Shown: piece by piece, positions 22,045 to 33,330 of the stretch | Layout of the letters: each line of letters begins with the position of its first letter | How positions within the stretch are numbered: the stretch's first letter is position 1 | NCBI GenBank assembly: GCA_030549495.1 | Contig: JAUIRK010000056.1 | Span: 18,298-82,297 of the forward strand | Length of the DNA: 64,000 nt | Direction of reading: 5' to 3' | Source of the DNA: Nectonema munidae | Taxonomy: Eukaryota > Nematomorpha > Nectonematoida > Nectonematidae | Position numbers and translations under genes: made by a program | Notes under the pieces: model-generated | What the model saw: only the letters and a program-made list of their open reading frames with translations | What the model was told of the DNA's origin: nothing | Databases searched by the model: none

Positions 22045-22435
22045 TTATTCATTCTATGATGATCCTTTCTTGGTAGCTTTTTTCATTAGAAATTTATTTA
22101 CTTCAATGTGTGTTTGAAAATTATTTTATAAGGTTTTATTTTGAACAGATTTTTTCCTCTCTTAAAGCATTCTGATTAAAGAATTTTAATCCTAGGCTTT
22201 TTGATCAGTATCGTGTATCTTATTATCAGGCCTGAATATTTGTCAACCAATCTCAGTTCAAAGGTTTGTTTCAGATGAATCATTCGTGATGTTCAATGTT
22301 CAATTACAAAAAGTTGTCCACGTTCTTCACCTAAAAGATTCTCGCTTTGACGCAAAAGGAAAAAGATGGACAAATTCAATTTTAATTAAAAAATATCTTG
22401 ATAGTGACTAAATTCTCACATATTGGCATCTGTGC
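22045..22435. repeat. unclassified 390-bp interspersed repeat, copy 1
   Basis: Collinear with 52153-52540 on the same strand. Shared blocks include ATGATGATCCTTTCTTGG, TATTATCAGGCCTGAATAT, AATCATTCGTGATGTTCA, TTGTCCACGTTCTT and GACTAAATTCTCACATATTGG. Divergence and indels are moderate. No terminal repeats or coding potential were recognised. Confidence 0.85.
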
Positions 22436-22439
22436 CATT

Positions 22440-23071
22440 TTTGATAAATCTGACCCATTCTAAATTTTCAGATATCCAACCCATCATAGTTAAATGATAA
22501 GCTATAGATTTAAATATTTTTCATTTGCAAAAGAGGAAATTCTTTTTCACAGTCAAAATCTTTTTTGAAGCACCTAATATTAGATTATTACCCCACTTCC
22601 TAGTTCATTAGAACATGGTAGATCTTCCATTTAGTCAAGATTCTCTCATACAAATTTTCAAAAGATTTCATAAGACGTTTTGTTTTTTAAATAAATATTT
22701 CATATTTAAGATGATTGAAGAAAGTATTATAAGCCAACATATACAAAAAAAGTATATTTTTATTATATAACTAATATACAACCAATTTTTGAAAATTTTT
22801 TACGGAACTGATTTTCAGGCATACATTACTAATTCAATTGCTACTTCGAGATATTTTTTAATGGAATACAGAAATAAAATAAGCATAGTCGATTTGGTAT
22901 AAAAAGAGATATTTTATTTTTTGAAAATATTTTTGAAGACAGTATCTAGAAGTAAACCGCTAATCTGATTGAAGCTTTCAGATATTTTAAAACCATAAAT
23001 GCCAACGCTGAGTCCAAAAATGAAACCAGCATCTTCCATTTGGCATAAAAACAGATATTTTATTTTCTCTC
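22440..23071. other. gene-free AT-rich stretch
   Basis: No gene. A short phrase (ATAAAAA, then AGATATTTTATTTT) occurs at about 22897 and again at about 23045, a minor duplication. Confidence 0.45.
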
Positions 23072-23268
23072 CAGTGACGTAGCTAGGCTGGGCACGAGGG
23101 GCCGTGCCCACTCTCCTATGTACCGCATGGTGCCGCCATGCATCTTATGCGATATCAGTTTGTGAAAATTTCTCCAATGAAAGGATCAAGAAAGTATAAA
23201 TAATGTTGCGCAAGTTTTTTGTTTTTAAATTGTGCCCCTTCTATCAACTTTTTTTGGCTACACTACTG
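23072..23268. mobile_element. hAT-like MITE
   Basis: A 197-bp element with ends CAGTGACGTAGCTAG and, reverse-complemented, CAGTAGTGTAGCCA. The 8-bp flanks TTTCTCTC and CTTCTGTC agree at six of eight positions, as expected of an aged hAT target duplication. The CAGTGNCGTAGC end is a common hAT MITE signature. The GC-rich left part (GGGCACGAGGGGCCGTGCCC) contains a small hairpin. Non-coding. Confidence 0.75.
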
Positions 23269-23784
23269 CTTCTGTCTAATTTGCATTTAGAGGTAAATTA
23301 AAATAGTTTTCAATCGTTACAATTTTATATCAATGAATATTGTTAGACTCGCGCTAAGATTTTTTTTTCAACAAAGGTCATTTAATCTTTATCACTACGT
23401 CTGCTACATTTTGTAACATTTGAAAACTTTAATTTTTTCAAGTCAAGAAATTTTTTTCAATAGTTATTTGGGAATGAATATTTTGACTAGCTATTCGGTT
23501 TAAAAGCAAGAATACTCTATTTGCTTAATATTTGAGCAGAGATATTTTTTATAATGTTCGATTGTTAAATTTTATAAGTAACACTACATAATCAAATCAC
23601 TATTTTAAAGAAAATTTGTTGATTATTATAGTAAAAATATAATATCGAAACAAAATGTTTCAGTTGTTAAAAATGTACTTGATCTATTTGTGACAGCTGT
23701 CAGAATTTTATTTGTAGACAGAAATATTCCAAAAAGCGCAATGATTTTCTTATCTCGTATACTTTGATTTATGTTAATTTGGTC

Positions 23785-23966
23785 CTCGGACATTTAGCCC
23801 CATTATTTTCATAAGACAGTTCGTCCCATGGACAATTCGCCGCATTATTTTCATAAGACAGTTTGTCCCATGGACAATTCGCCCCATTATTTTCATAAGA
23901 AATTTTGTTTCATGGACAATTCCCCCCGTTATTTTCATAAGACATTTTATCTCATGGACAATTCTA
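23785..23966. repeat. 42-bp tandem repeat, about 4 copies
   Basis: CATTATTTTCATAAGA recurs at 23801, 23843, 23885 and, with one change, 23927, giving an exact 42-bp period. Each unit also carries TTTGTCCCATGGACAATTC. The last unit decays. The period is a multiple of three, but I find no supported reading frame that uses it. Confidence 0.88.
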
Positions 23967-24082
23967 AAAAATTAGGAGATATAAAGATTAATTTGAAATA
24001 ATTTAATAGAGATAAAATAAAATTTTTTAATAATTTTACACATATAATAAGCAAAGATGGATGAAACAAATAGCCTATGAGA

Positions 24083-24111
24083 CAATTTGTCCAGGGGGCA
24101 AATTGTCTTCA
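24083..24111. repeat. short inverted repeat
   Basis: GACAATTTG and CAAATTGTC face each other across a short G-rich spacer (TCCAGGGGG). This would form a 9-bp stem. It uses the same GACAATT/GTCC vocabulary as the 42-bp tandem repeat just upstream, so it may be part of the same repeat family. Confidence 0.6.
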
Positions 24112-24604
24112 ATTTTAAGTAAAAGGTAATATTTTCATTGACAAGGCACCGATGTACCGCTTATGTCAAACTATGAACAAATTCGAAATTCGTTCAAATT
24201 CGAAGTATCGATGAGGAATCGAATCCATAGGCTTCCCATAGAGTATGCTGTAGGGGGTACGTCAAATTACTTTTCAAAAAACTTAAGTTATACTATAAAT
24301 ATTTTTAGTTTTTGTTGTAGCTATATAACTTTTTCTGAAAGACTTTTTTTCCTTAAAAGTTATTATAAAAGGCAAATCATTGCAAAATGCTAAAAGTTAT
24401 TTTACTTTTTGTAGCTTGTATCAATTTAGCTTTTAAACTATTTTTGAATGATGCTGAGTAAAATGCAATAATGCGATCTTAATTTTTTGTTTGCATAATT
24501 ATAACTTCATTTTATACCCTTGCACCTGTGAATCAATGACATTTTTCATATAAACATCCTAGGGTGTCTAGTAGACTCTTTGCCTTTAGACTACATGCGT
24601 GAGT

Positions 24605-24747
24605 AGGGTTGGTTAGATGCTGGATTCGATAACTCAAGGTCTTGGGTTCGATTCGGCATCAAGCCTGCTTTCCTCATAGTTCGATACAAGCGGCGCAATT
24701 GTGACTTCTCGATGAAAACACCCCGGGGTACCTCTACCTCTACCTAC
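24605..24747 (+). mobile_element. tRNA-derived SINE
   Basis: The head shows an A-box-like TGGTTAGATGCTGG and a B box GGTTCGATTCG at tRNA-like spacing, both needed for RNA polymerase III. The body CATCAAGCCTGCTTTCC and TAGTTCGATACAAGCGG follows. The tail is a short TACCTC repeat instead of poly(A). A second, truncated copy at 16118-16219 shows that it is dispersed. The partner LINE is not evident from the tail. Confidence 0.75.
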
Positions 24748-24934
24748 ATTCACTCATATAAAACTATCCAACCTTCAGTTATTTGTTTCCTCTATGAATC
24801 AAATATCCTTTCATCAATTCCTTTAATGTGCCTGGTAGACTACTTCATTTTTCAAATGAAAAGCCTATTCCACCCCCTAACAATTTTGGATTTTTTTAAA
24901 CTAGTCTATATTCTGCAAACTTAATTAAAATATT

Positions 24935-25800
24935 TGCGCTGGAAGTATAGTATTTAAATTCACCAATTTTGTAAAAAAAATATAAAGTAGTCTTATAAAT
25001 TTCCCCCGGATGTGCGCCCCTGGTTTAGACGGCATGAATACCTTGAAGAAACATCTTCCTCTAAATGAAACTAAAGATTCATCAATAGTAACACATGATC
25101 CGGCCCTTATCTTACATGACTCTACAAACGTGTGCCAAATTTCATATATAGGTGCCAACTTACCTTGCTCACCATTTCTTCTCGATGCACGTGATGACAT
25201 TTTATCAAATCTTATGCACTGTTTTATTTGTTTGAATGTATCACGACTCATTGTAGCATGATAGATTGCTGGTCCTGTTTTATTACTGAATAATTCAGTT
25301 ATAGGTTTGAATGAATCTTTATCCACTCCTGATTTAAAATGAAGCCCTATCCATGCCATCATTTCAACATAATCAGTAACTTTCCATTCTTTAGCATAAA
25401 TTGCTTTTCCTTTTTCATTAGTTGCTTCAACAATGAGATTCATTATTTCATCGGTAAGAAAGTGAGTAAATGTAGCACTAGCACTATGAGCAGACACATT
25501 TTCACGCACGCCTTCTCTTTCCCAAAGCAGATTTTGAACATTCGTCTTTGTCTAGGTGCTTCAGTACACCATTCAGTTGATTTGTCTTTACCCATTACAA
25601 AATTTACATCTTGATCAACAATAAAACTGTTGTCACTATTATCACTCGCTGAATTGCTTGTATCATTATTTATTTCATAATCTTCAGAATCAGATATATC
25701 ACTCTGTACTCCTCCATCATATTCTTCCTCATCAATATCGTCTTTATTATCAAAGAGAGGATTTTTAGAATTGAACGCTTTTATAAAACAGTTATAAACT
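24935..25800 (-). pseudogene. piggyBac transposase, truncated and frameshifted
   Basis: The minus-strand reading has an acidic N-terminus (DDIDEEEYDGG, SDISDSEDYE), then WCTEAPRQRR and, after one frameshift near 25545, NVQNLLWEREGVRENVSAHS. The DDE_Tnp_1_7 domain follows: FLTDEIMNLIVEATN, WIGLHFKSGV and the first catalytic Asp in IDESLVSFRGRCFF, with MPSKPGAH just after. The frame runs out at about 24935, before the second and third Asp. Transposases of this family cut and paste at TTAA. The family assignment is firm; the copy is dead. Confidence 0.88.
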
Positions 25801-26222
25801 TTTTTTTATCAAGACAGAATAAAGGTTAGTGAAAAGTACAATACATATAAAAATAAAAGATTTTATTTGAAAAAAATCAATAATAAATTACATAAAAAAC
25901 AATATTATTAAAAAAATATTTAATACTCAAATTATGTTGAGTCTTTAACCCTGAAAAAATCAAAAATTTTGAATACTTTAAAAAAAAATACAAAATTAAG
26001 GCAAAAACACGCAAGACTGATGGGTTGGGGTCCATGAGAACCCCAGAGTAGTAATATTGAGTATTTCTTTATTTTGTCAAGATATTATTACTTGTAAATA
26101 TTCATGAACCACGAATGATAAAATACAGAGAATATTAATAATTTAAAAAAAAAATAGAAAAAAAAATACTTGAGTATAAAAACTCACTGGGGTCCTAATG
26201 GACCGCATCATTTAACAAAGGG
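24935..26222 (-). mobile_element. piggyBac-like DNA transposon, 3'-truncated
   Basis: The intact end is CCCTTTGTTAAATGATG (minus strand) directly abutting TTAA at 26223-26226, the piggyBac target site. Subterminal motifs GGTCCATTAGGACC (26191-26204) and TGGGGTCCATGAG then AACCCCA (26026-26045) are small palindromes. The transposase region spans about 25800-24935 on the minus strand. The second half of the catalytic domain and the other end are missing, so this copy cannot move by itself. Confidence 0.8.
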
Positions 26223-26235
26223 TTAAATAAAGAGT

Positions 26236-27159
26236 TAATTTTTTAAGTTGGGCTGTCATATTTCAATCAATTTTTTGACAAGGTTTGATTGATTTTTAAA
26301 AAAAATAAAAGTGACCATTGTATTTAAGCATACATGAAAACGGGTGTATATAAATAGAAAACTTTGTATAACCATTTAAACTAAAAGGTTCTTTTTTAAG
26401 TTGAGCTGTCATATATCAATCAATTTTTTGATAGGTTTGAGTGATTTTTAAAAAAATAAACGTGACCATCGTATTCAGCCATGAAAATGAGTATATATGT
26501 GTAAAAAAACTTTGTATAAGCACTAAATCTAAAATTATCTTTTTTCAGTTGAGCTGTCATATATCAATCAATTTTTTGACAGATTTAGTTGATTTTTAAA
26601 AAAAATAAACGTGACCTATTCAGCACACTTTAAAATGGGTATATATGTGCAAAAAACTTTGTATACCCATTTAAACTAAAAGTTTCTTTTTTTAGTTGAG
26701 CTGTAATATATCAATCAATTTTTTGACAGGTTTGGTTGATTTAAAAAAATAATAAACGTGACCATCGTATCAGCACACTTGAAAACGGGTATATATGTGT
26801 AAAAAACTTTGTATAACAATTTAAACTGTTTTTTTTAGTTGAGCTGTCATATATCAATCAATTTTTTGATAGGTTTGGTTGATTTTAAAAAAATAAACAT
26901 GACCATCGTGTTCAGCACATTTGAAAATCGGTATATGTGTAAAAAATTTTGTATACCCATTTATACTGTTTCTTTTTTTAGTTGAGATGTCAAATATACT
27001 CCAATTTTTGACAAGTTTGATTGATTTTTATAAAAAAATAAATATCACGACCAGATTCGCAATCAACCATTTAGTAGGTTCATGCGAAAATTTTGTAAAA
27101 ATTTGAAATCATTCAAAAAAACCGAGGCGGGGGGTTAAAATAGGCCGTCACTAACAGGG
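26236..27159. repeat. tandem array of 143-152 bp units ending at a TTAA site
   Basis: GTTGAGCTGTCATATATCAA or close variants recur at about 26248, 26400, 26548, 26695, 26838 and 26981, so there are six units. Each also has CAATTTTTTGACAGG, TTGATT, AATAAACGTGACCAT and AACGGGTATATATG. The last unit runs into a terminal sequence, whose reverse complement starts CCCTGTTAGTGACGGCC, flanked by TTAA at 27160-27163. The unit and terminus match the arms of 47556-49639, so this is an internally amplified member of that family. The left side directly abuts the piggyBac end. Confidence 0.85.
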
Positions 27160-27163
27160 TTAA

Positions 27164-28080
27164 TGTCTTTCTTGGTAGAAGTGTCAATTTTATCGAGTAG
27201 ATCTTTTAGTTTATCAATAAAAGGCATATTTAAAATATATTAATATATTATAAATCTTATATAAATACATAAAGTATAAATTATTGAAATCAAGAAGATA
27301 AAAATTATAAAGTGAAAAAGTTATTTAAATAAAATGTAAGTAAATTATTGAATTTTAAATCTAGACCTGTTAAAATATAAGATATGATTAAATAAAGGAA
27401 GAAAAATAAGAAGTCATTTTTGAAATTGTAGTTGAAAAAAAAATAATTAATATAAAAAAGGGGAAAAAATAAAGAACATGGTGGAGCCAACCAGATATGT
27501 TATTGTCTCACCAAAAATTAAATAAAACAACAATAATAGAAAAAAATACTATGTGCTATCTTAGACAAATATAAGAAATGATTAAAAAAGTAGAGAGAAA
27601 AATCTTGAGATTTAAATATTTAAGCAGAAATAAAAAGGATAAACTACTCCACAAACATATCATTTTCCATTTACACAAGAAATTATCATAATAAAAATAC
27701 GCATATAAGATACACATATAATAAACATCAACCAAATCAAAAAGTTGACAATTAAAAAAATAATAATATAAAACTGCAATGGAATGAAGTTTGAGTTAGG
27801 AAGAAAATAATAGAAGTATTGATCCAAAAAACCAGAACTAAGTTGAATAATTAACAAAAATCAATTCAAGTATTCCAAAATGTAGGAATAAAAATTCAGT
27901 ATCAAAATTTTATAATTAAAAAAATTAATTTATACATTTTGAAAATTTTTATGCTTTTTAAATGTCTTAAATGTAAAGGTAAAAAATTCCAAACTTTTTT
28001 CAGTCTTATGATGGAATTATGAATGTTGTCGGTTACTAATCGGATGGAAAAAGTGATGTAAGAAAGAAGGGCTTCAGGTG
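27164..28080. other. gene-free AT-rich stretch
   Basis: Extremely AT-rich with no recognisable gene. The minus-strand frames at 27305-27490 and 27660-27857 are strings of Phe, Leu, Ile and Tyr expected from base composition. Confidence 0.5.
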
Positions 28081-29170
28081 CATTGTATCAGTTTTTCTTA
28101 CTGGAAGTAGATGGGGATATAAGGTAATGAAGATTTTTATTGGTGATTTTATGGATAGTGTTCCTGAGGTAGGACGGAATTTGGCTGGTGAATTTTTTCC
28201 AAGTTTGTTTTTTTGCTTTATTTATTTCTTTTTTGTGGGAGTTTTTTAGTTGGAAGTGATATTGAATATTATCATGGGTGTTCATTTTTCTTATGAGTTT
28301 TGATGAACGTTTGAGTTGGCGATTTAGGTTGTTCAGGTGAGAGTTCCAGAAATAGGCGTTTTTCCGTTTCGGGAATGTGTTCTTTGGAGTAGAATTGAAA
28401 ATAAAAGTTGATATTATTTTGTTGAATGATATGAATTTCGGTAATATATATTGATTGTTGCGTTTTTAGGAAAGCTATCCTGAAAATATGTTTGAAAATG
28501 GGGCGGTTATGTTGGATCATTTTGTGTACATGAAGATTGACATGGAAAGAAATAAAATACTGGTATAAGCTGAGGGTGTATCACAAATCTTGAAATTCTT
28601 TATGATTTCAATGGTTTCATTTGAGATGATGGTAATGTCATTGCAGGATTGATATATTTTGTCTAGGTATTTGCGTGAAAAGTTGGGGATGTGTTATAAT
28701 AAGCTATAGTGGGGTTATGGGAAGAAAAGAAATTGAGGGTTTGAAGATTTTGTTTTGTATCCCATAAATATGAGCGTGTATTAAGGTCTATAGAAATAAT
28801 GAGGAAAATTTTTTTGTCAATATTGTTTTTTATTAGGGTTTATACGTTATAAAATTCATCAGGAATAGGATCTAAAGAATAAGATTGTGAGTAAAGAGAG
28901 CAGAAGAGTAGTGGCGTAGTAGTAGAGTAGATAAGAGTGAAGATGTAGTTAGAGTTAGAAAATTGGTATAATTGTGTATTGAGAATGGGTGTTTTTATTA
29001 TGATGCAAGGGGAGTAATCGTCTAAAGGGCGTATGTGTATGAGTTTGTATTAGTCAAGTACAATAAGGCATGCGTGTGTAGGGTACGTTTATGGATATTA
29101 TATTGTATTTTTGAGAAAGAATTATTTTTATAACTATATCCCATGCGGTTTTGAGTGATTTAAATTGATG
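28080..29170 (-). mobile_element. R1-like LINE fragment (endonuclease to linker)
   Basis: The minus strand reads IISIDLNTRSYLWDTK near 28750-28800. This is the endonuclease DLNAR/W block of the LINE at 55085-58500 (IISADLNARSFLWDTK). Downstream, 28088-28285 (KKQTWKKF) corresponds to the linker before the reverse transcriptase. The plus strand has the same G/T-rich skew as the larger LINE. The reverse transcriptase is missing and the frame is broken in several places. It is a 5'- and 3'-incomplete relic. Confidence 0.75.
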
Positions 29171-29289
29171 TGAGAGAAATTTAATATGTGAAATTATCTA
29201 TAGTTTTATTGTGTTGCGCTAGAATTGAGTTGTTTTCATTTATATAAAAACTGCATGTTTTATATGTTGATGAGGTACTTTGCAATTGA

Positions 29290-32200
29290 AACTACCTGGT
29301 TATTGAAGGAACTAGACATTCAGTACAAAAAAGAGACATTGAAATATTTTTTCTTCAGAACTTGTAACCGATATTGAAAATTTTTTACTCCCATATAACT
29401 TCAATATTTTAAGTTTAAATATTTGTTCTTTGAAAATAAAATTTCCAATTAGAGTTTTATTGAACGAATTAATTGTTTCTCTAGTTTGTTTCTTGTATGT
29501 GTGCAGGAACTGGCTGTCCGATAAACGATACAGTTGTTCAATAAACGATTTTCTTTTTAAATCAGGAATCGAAGTTCACAACACATGGAGGTTTAGGTTT
29601 TTTCATAAATAGAAAGCTTGTATACGAAGTTTTTCTTTACCAATTGAAGTCTTTCATTTGAAGTGCTTGTAATTGTTATTCATTTTCTAGTGGCAAAAGT
29701 TTTACTCATAAATATTTATCGCCATCCTTATTCTTGTTACGAAAAGCCAACAGATTTTGATAAACTTTTATCATACTTGGATTTTCATTATCCAAAGATC
29801 ATTAAAATTTTTGAGAGATTTTAATTATATTTTTTGTAATTTTTTTTGTTTTTTTTTGAAGTTTTTTTCTCATTCTTTTTTCTGCTATCCAAAATCTTTT
29901 CTTTTAGTTTTTTTTTTTTTTATAGTGTTCTCTTTAAATTATAAAAGTTATATAGTCAAGTGTTTAATTGTTTTCTTTAAATGTTTTTTCAATATAAAGT
30001 TTTATACAATTTTTATAAAAAGTTTATTGAAAGTTCTTTTATTGGTTCTCTGATGAGTATTTCTAAAACGATAATTGTTTTTTTATTGTAGTTCTCCTAT
30101 GATGTTAGCTTCTTGCACAAACAATAAAAGTTATAAATTCGAATAGGGTGTCAAAGTTGTTAACTTCTTGTAGAAGGGTTTTTATAGAGTTAGGAAAAGC
30201 TAATAAAGTTCAAGAAAGAGTTTATTTGTTTGGAAGTAATAAAGATTGATAGAAATAAAATATGATTATTATAAAAATTTTTGAAATTCTTCGCCTAAAG
30301 ACTGGAGAGTTATAATTCTGTTATTAAAAGAAAAAAAGTATAAGTTCTTTTAGTAAATGATAGAGTAATAGTAAACGATTTAGACATTGCTACTACTTTT
30401 AATAATCTTTTATTGTCTTAATTTGGATAATACTTTTGATCTCACAAATTAGCAACCCCCAATATATTTTAGTTTAGTTCAATTCTGTTATGTGTTTTTT
30501 TGGATAAATATGAGAAATAATGATTCTAAAGCTTGCTCGGTAATTATTAAATGTAAAAATATTGTATTTCTTGCTTTTTATTTATTTTTAATTTTTTCCA
30601 TTCAGCATTAATAAAAAAAATATTTAAACAGTTTGGTAGGTTTAAATTTTGAATTATTTTTAAACATTTCCTTTTTTCCCTCATGGTTGTTAGGGTGTCC
30701 TCTCAGCTTAACAGTTAAGTATTCAATCCCAACCCCAACTCTAAAAAAAAAAAAAAACGTGATTAACCATCTTAAATTTGTAAAAGCCTCTTGCCATTTA
30801 AATCCTTGCATTTTAAAGTGTGTCAAATAAATCAATCAATCAATCAATTCCTTTTTTCTAATAACATTATTTTATGAAAATTTGGTTTTAGAAGTTTCAT
30901 TCAACTCAGTATTTACTACTTTTTATAGTCTGTTATTCTTCCTTAGATAAAAATGATACTGTTTTATCTTTTTCTTGACTTTTCGTTTTGTATAATCAGT
31001 TCGCAATCATATCTACAGAATTTGATAAATTCTGTTTTAGAAAAGCCTATCTATTATTTAAAAAATTATGGAGGTTTTTCCAAATAAAATATAATTTTTG
31101 CAAAGATATAAAATTTAATATTATATATACTAAGAGATTTTAATAAAAGAAAACTAAAATTACAAAATTCAAAAACTTTTTCCTTGTATCTTTTTAAATA
31201 CTATTTTGAAAATTTAAAGGTTTTCAATTATAATACATTTTAAAAACTATGTCTAAAAAATAACCCAACGTTTTATGGTAAACTTCTATATTTTCTAAGT
31301 ATAGCTATTTTAAAATTAGGTAATTTAAAGGATTTCGTGGTTTTTACCAAAATTTTAAATCAAAATATTATTGGTTGAAGGTAAATCTCTAAACTCTGTC
31401 GTAAAGGATAAAAATTTTTTCCATTTTTTTTGAATTTTTGTTTTATTGAGTAAAAATTGAAGAGTATGTAATTTTGTTTAGTTTTGGTAAAAAAATTTTC
31501 TATGAAAATTTTTTGAAAAAATTGTTTATATCTCTATCAATAAAAATAATTTTTTTTTTTTCGATAAACTATTATAAATATTGTCAGTTTGGGGTTTTGT
31601 AAACATTTTTCTAGGGAATTTAGTTTTAAGTGAAGTTTAAGTCTTATGGTACAAAAAAACTAAATATAAAATTCCCTTTTTCGTTTTTCTTTTTTGTTAT
31701 TGGAGATCACAAAAAATATCTCAAATTTGAGGGGATTTTTAAAAATTTTCGAGAAAATTTGTTGAAGTCCTAAAGTAGTTTGTAGTTTTTCGCTTTAAAA
31801 AGATAAATATAATATACAAAATAAAAATAAGAAATAAAATATTAAAAAAAATATTCTTTTAAAAAAAAATAAGAAAAGTAAATAAAATTTTAATTAAAAT
31901 TTTAATTGTAATAAAAATATAAGAATCAAAAGTATTTTTTTAAAAGAAAAATTTACATTTTAAAGAAGTTTTAAAAAAAAAAATAAAAGAAAAAAATTTT
32001 AATAATAAAACTCCCTTTATTCTAATAAATTTATTGATAATAAAAAAGTATTAGAAAACTATTATGTTCTGTTCTGTTTTTGGTTCTGTAGTCAGGTTGA
32101 TAAGTTGTTAAATTAGCTTCATACATTCTTTAAAGATGAAGATTTATTTTTTCAAGTGAAAAGTTCCAATGAGGATAATAATCTTGTTGTAGTGTTTAGT

Positions 32201-33230
32201 ATGAAGTTTCTCCATGTTTTTAGACAAGTTAAGTTTTTTAACTCTCCTTTCAGTGTTCATTTTTTTCTTTCAAGTGTTTCTAAGTGAAATGATTTTTTCC
32301 CTTTTCATTTTTGAATCGTACTTTACTAATAAAGAAAAGTTTGATAAACATTTTCTGATGAGGTAAAGTTTGTTTTGGGGTGCTCAATTCTCTTCTTGGT
32401 CCTTTTTTTACATATTTGTCAATGTCTTCATTTTAAATTTGAATCTTTCATTTTCTACTGCTTAACATTATCCTAAAGTTAAATGACCTTAAGGAAAATT
32501 TTAGAAATTATAAAAATTTTATAGTTTATCAGTAAGTACTGTTTTTGAATGGTGTAGAAAAATGGATTATTAATAAAAAAAAATAAAATTTTAAAAAAAG
32601 TAAAGTTGTATGAAAATCGGAATTGAAGTCGTGTCTTATTTTACTACCTTAGATTAATAGAAAGTGATTTGAAGTGGCAAATATTTTAAAATAGTAAACT
32701 TACCAATTATTGGGTTAATGAAATATACTCAGTTATTTTGTCAATATAAAGTAAAAATATATAAATCTTTACTTCATTTGTATTATAGTGTTGAATTGGG
32801 GATATAAGGATTTTGATGTATTGGTCAAACTTCAAAAGAAGCAATAAGGATAGTATTTAATCTACCGTATTGCATACCTCAACTTTTTTAAAAAAAATTC
32901 CTTATGTTCCCTGACATTTACAAGTTCAAGTTTTAAAATTTCTGGTAGCTACTTCACCTTTCCTACCAAAAGTGTTTGACAATTGGTTCTTATAGTTAAA
33001 AAAAACATCCTATAATCTTCGAAATTCAAATAACTTAGTTATTCCTTCATACAAAAAATAAAGTCAAAAAGTTCTCTGAAGTTTAGAAGTGTCGGTGTTT
33101 GGAATATCATTTGTTACATTGCAAAATACTTTAAATTTTAAAAGTTTTATATCTACAGTCAAAAAGCATTTCTACTCCAATTATGCTTCGTCATGTAATT
33201 CTAATAATTGTTATATTTGTAAACGTATTT
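29290..33230 (+). mobile_element. highly decayed CR1/L2-like LINE
   Basis: Three pieces appear in the right order on the plus strand. First, endonuclease-like NWLSDK and, at 29695-29810, VLLINIYRHPYS with DFDKLLSYLD. Second, near 32375-32430, GVLNSLLGPFFYIFVN, a decayed form of the reverse transcriptase GVPQGSxLGPLLFxIYxN block. Third, at 32820-33200, EAIRIVFNLPY and KFRSVGVWN with STVKKHFYSNY, the usual C-terminus before the 3' end. Everything between is mutated, AT-rich and full of stops. A (TA)n tract follows at 33256. The clade assignment is tentative. Confidence 0.5.
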
Positions 33231-33255
33231 CTCATATTTAATATTTGCACGATTA

Positions 33256-33330
33256 AATATATATATATATTATATATATATATATCTTATACCTTAATAT
33301 CTTATATCTTTATATCTTAATATCTTTAGA
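33256..33330. repeat. TA-rich simple repeat
   Basis: An AT dinucleotide run followed by several TATCTTA/TATCTTT units. It lies just after the end of the decayed plus-strand LINE and may derive from its 3' microsatellite tail. Confidence 0.75.

Noticed and set aside
24163-24250. GATTCGATTCC-like B box on the minus strand near 24210
   Set aside because: No A box at a suitable distance and no similarity to the SINE at 24605, so it is probably chance.
25010-25614. Plus-strand frames opposite the piggyBac transposase
   Set aside because: They are shadows of the minus-strand transposase and show no homology of their own.
29757-30053. 98-codon plus-strand frame, mostly Phe
   Set aside because: It is a T-run translation within the decayed LINE, not a protein gene.
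30608-30835. Frames on both strands over a GC-richer patch with a poly-A run
   Set aside because: The poly-A tract and short patch suggest a retroposed or SINE-like scrap, but I saw no A/B boxes I trust and no second copy.
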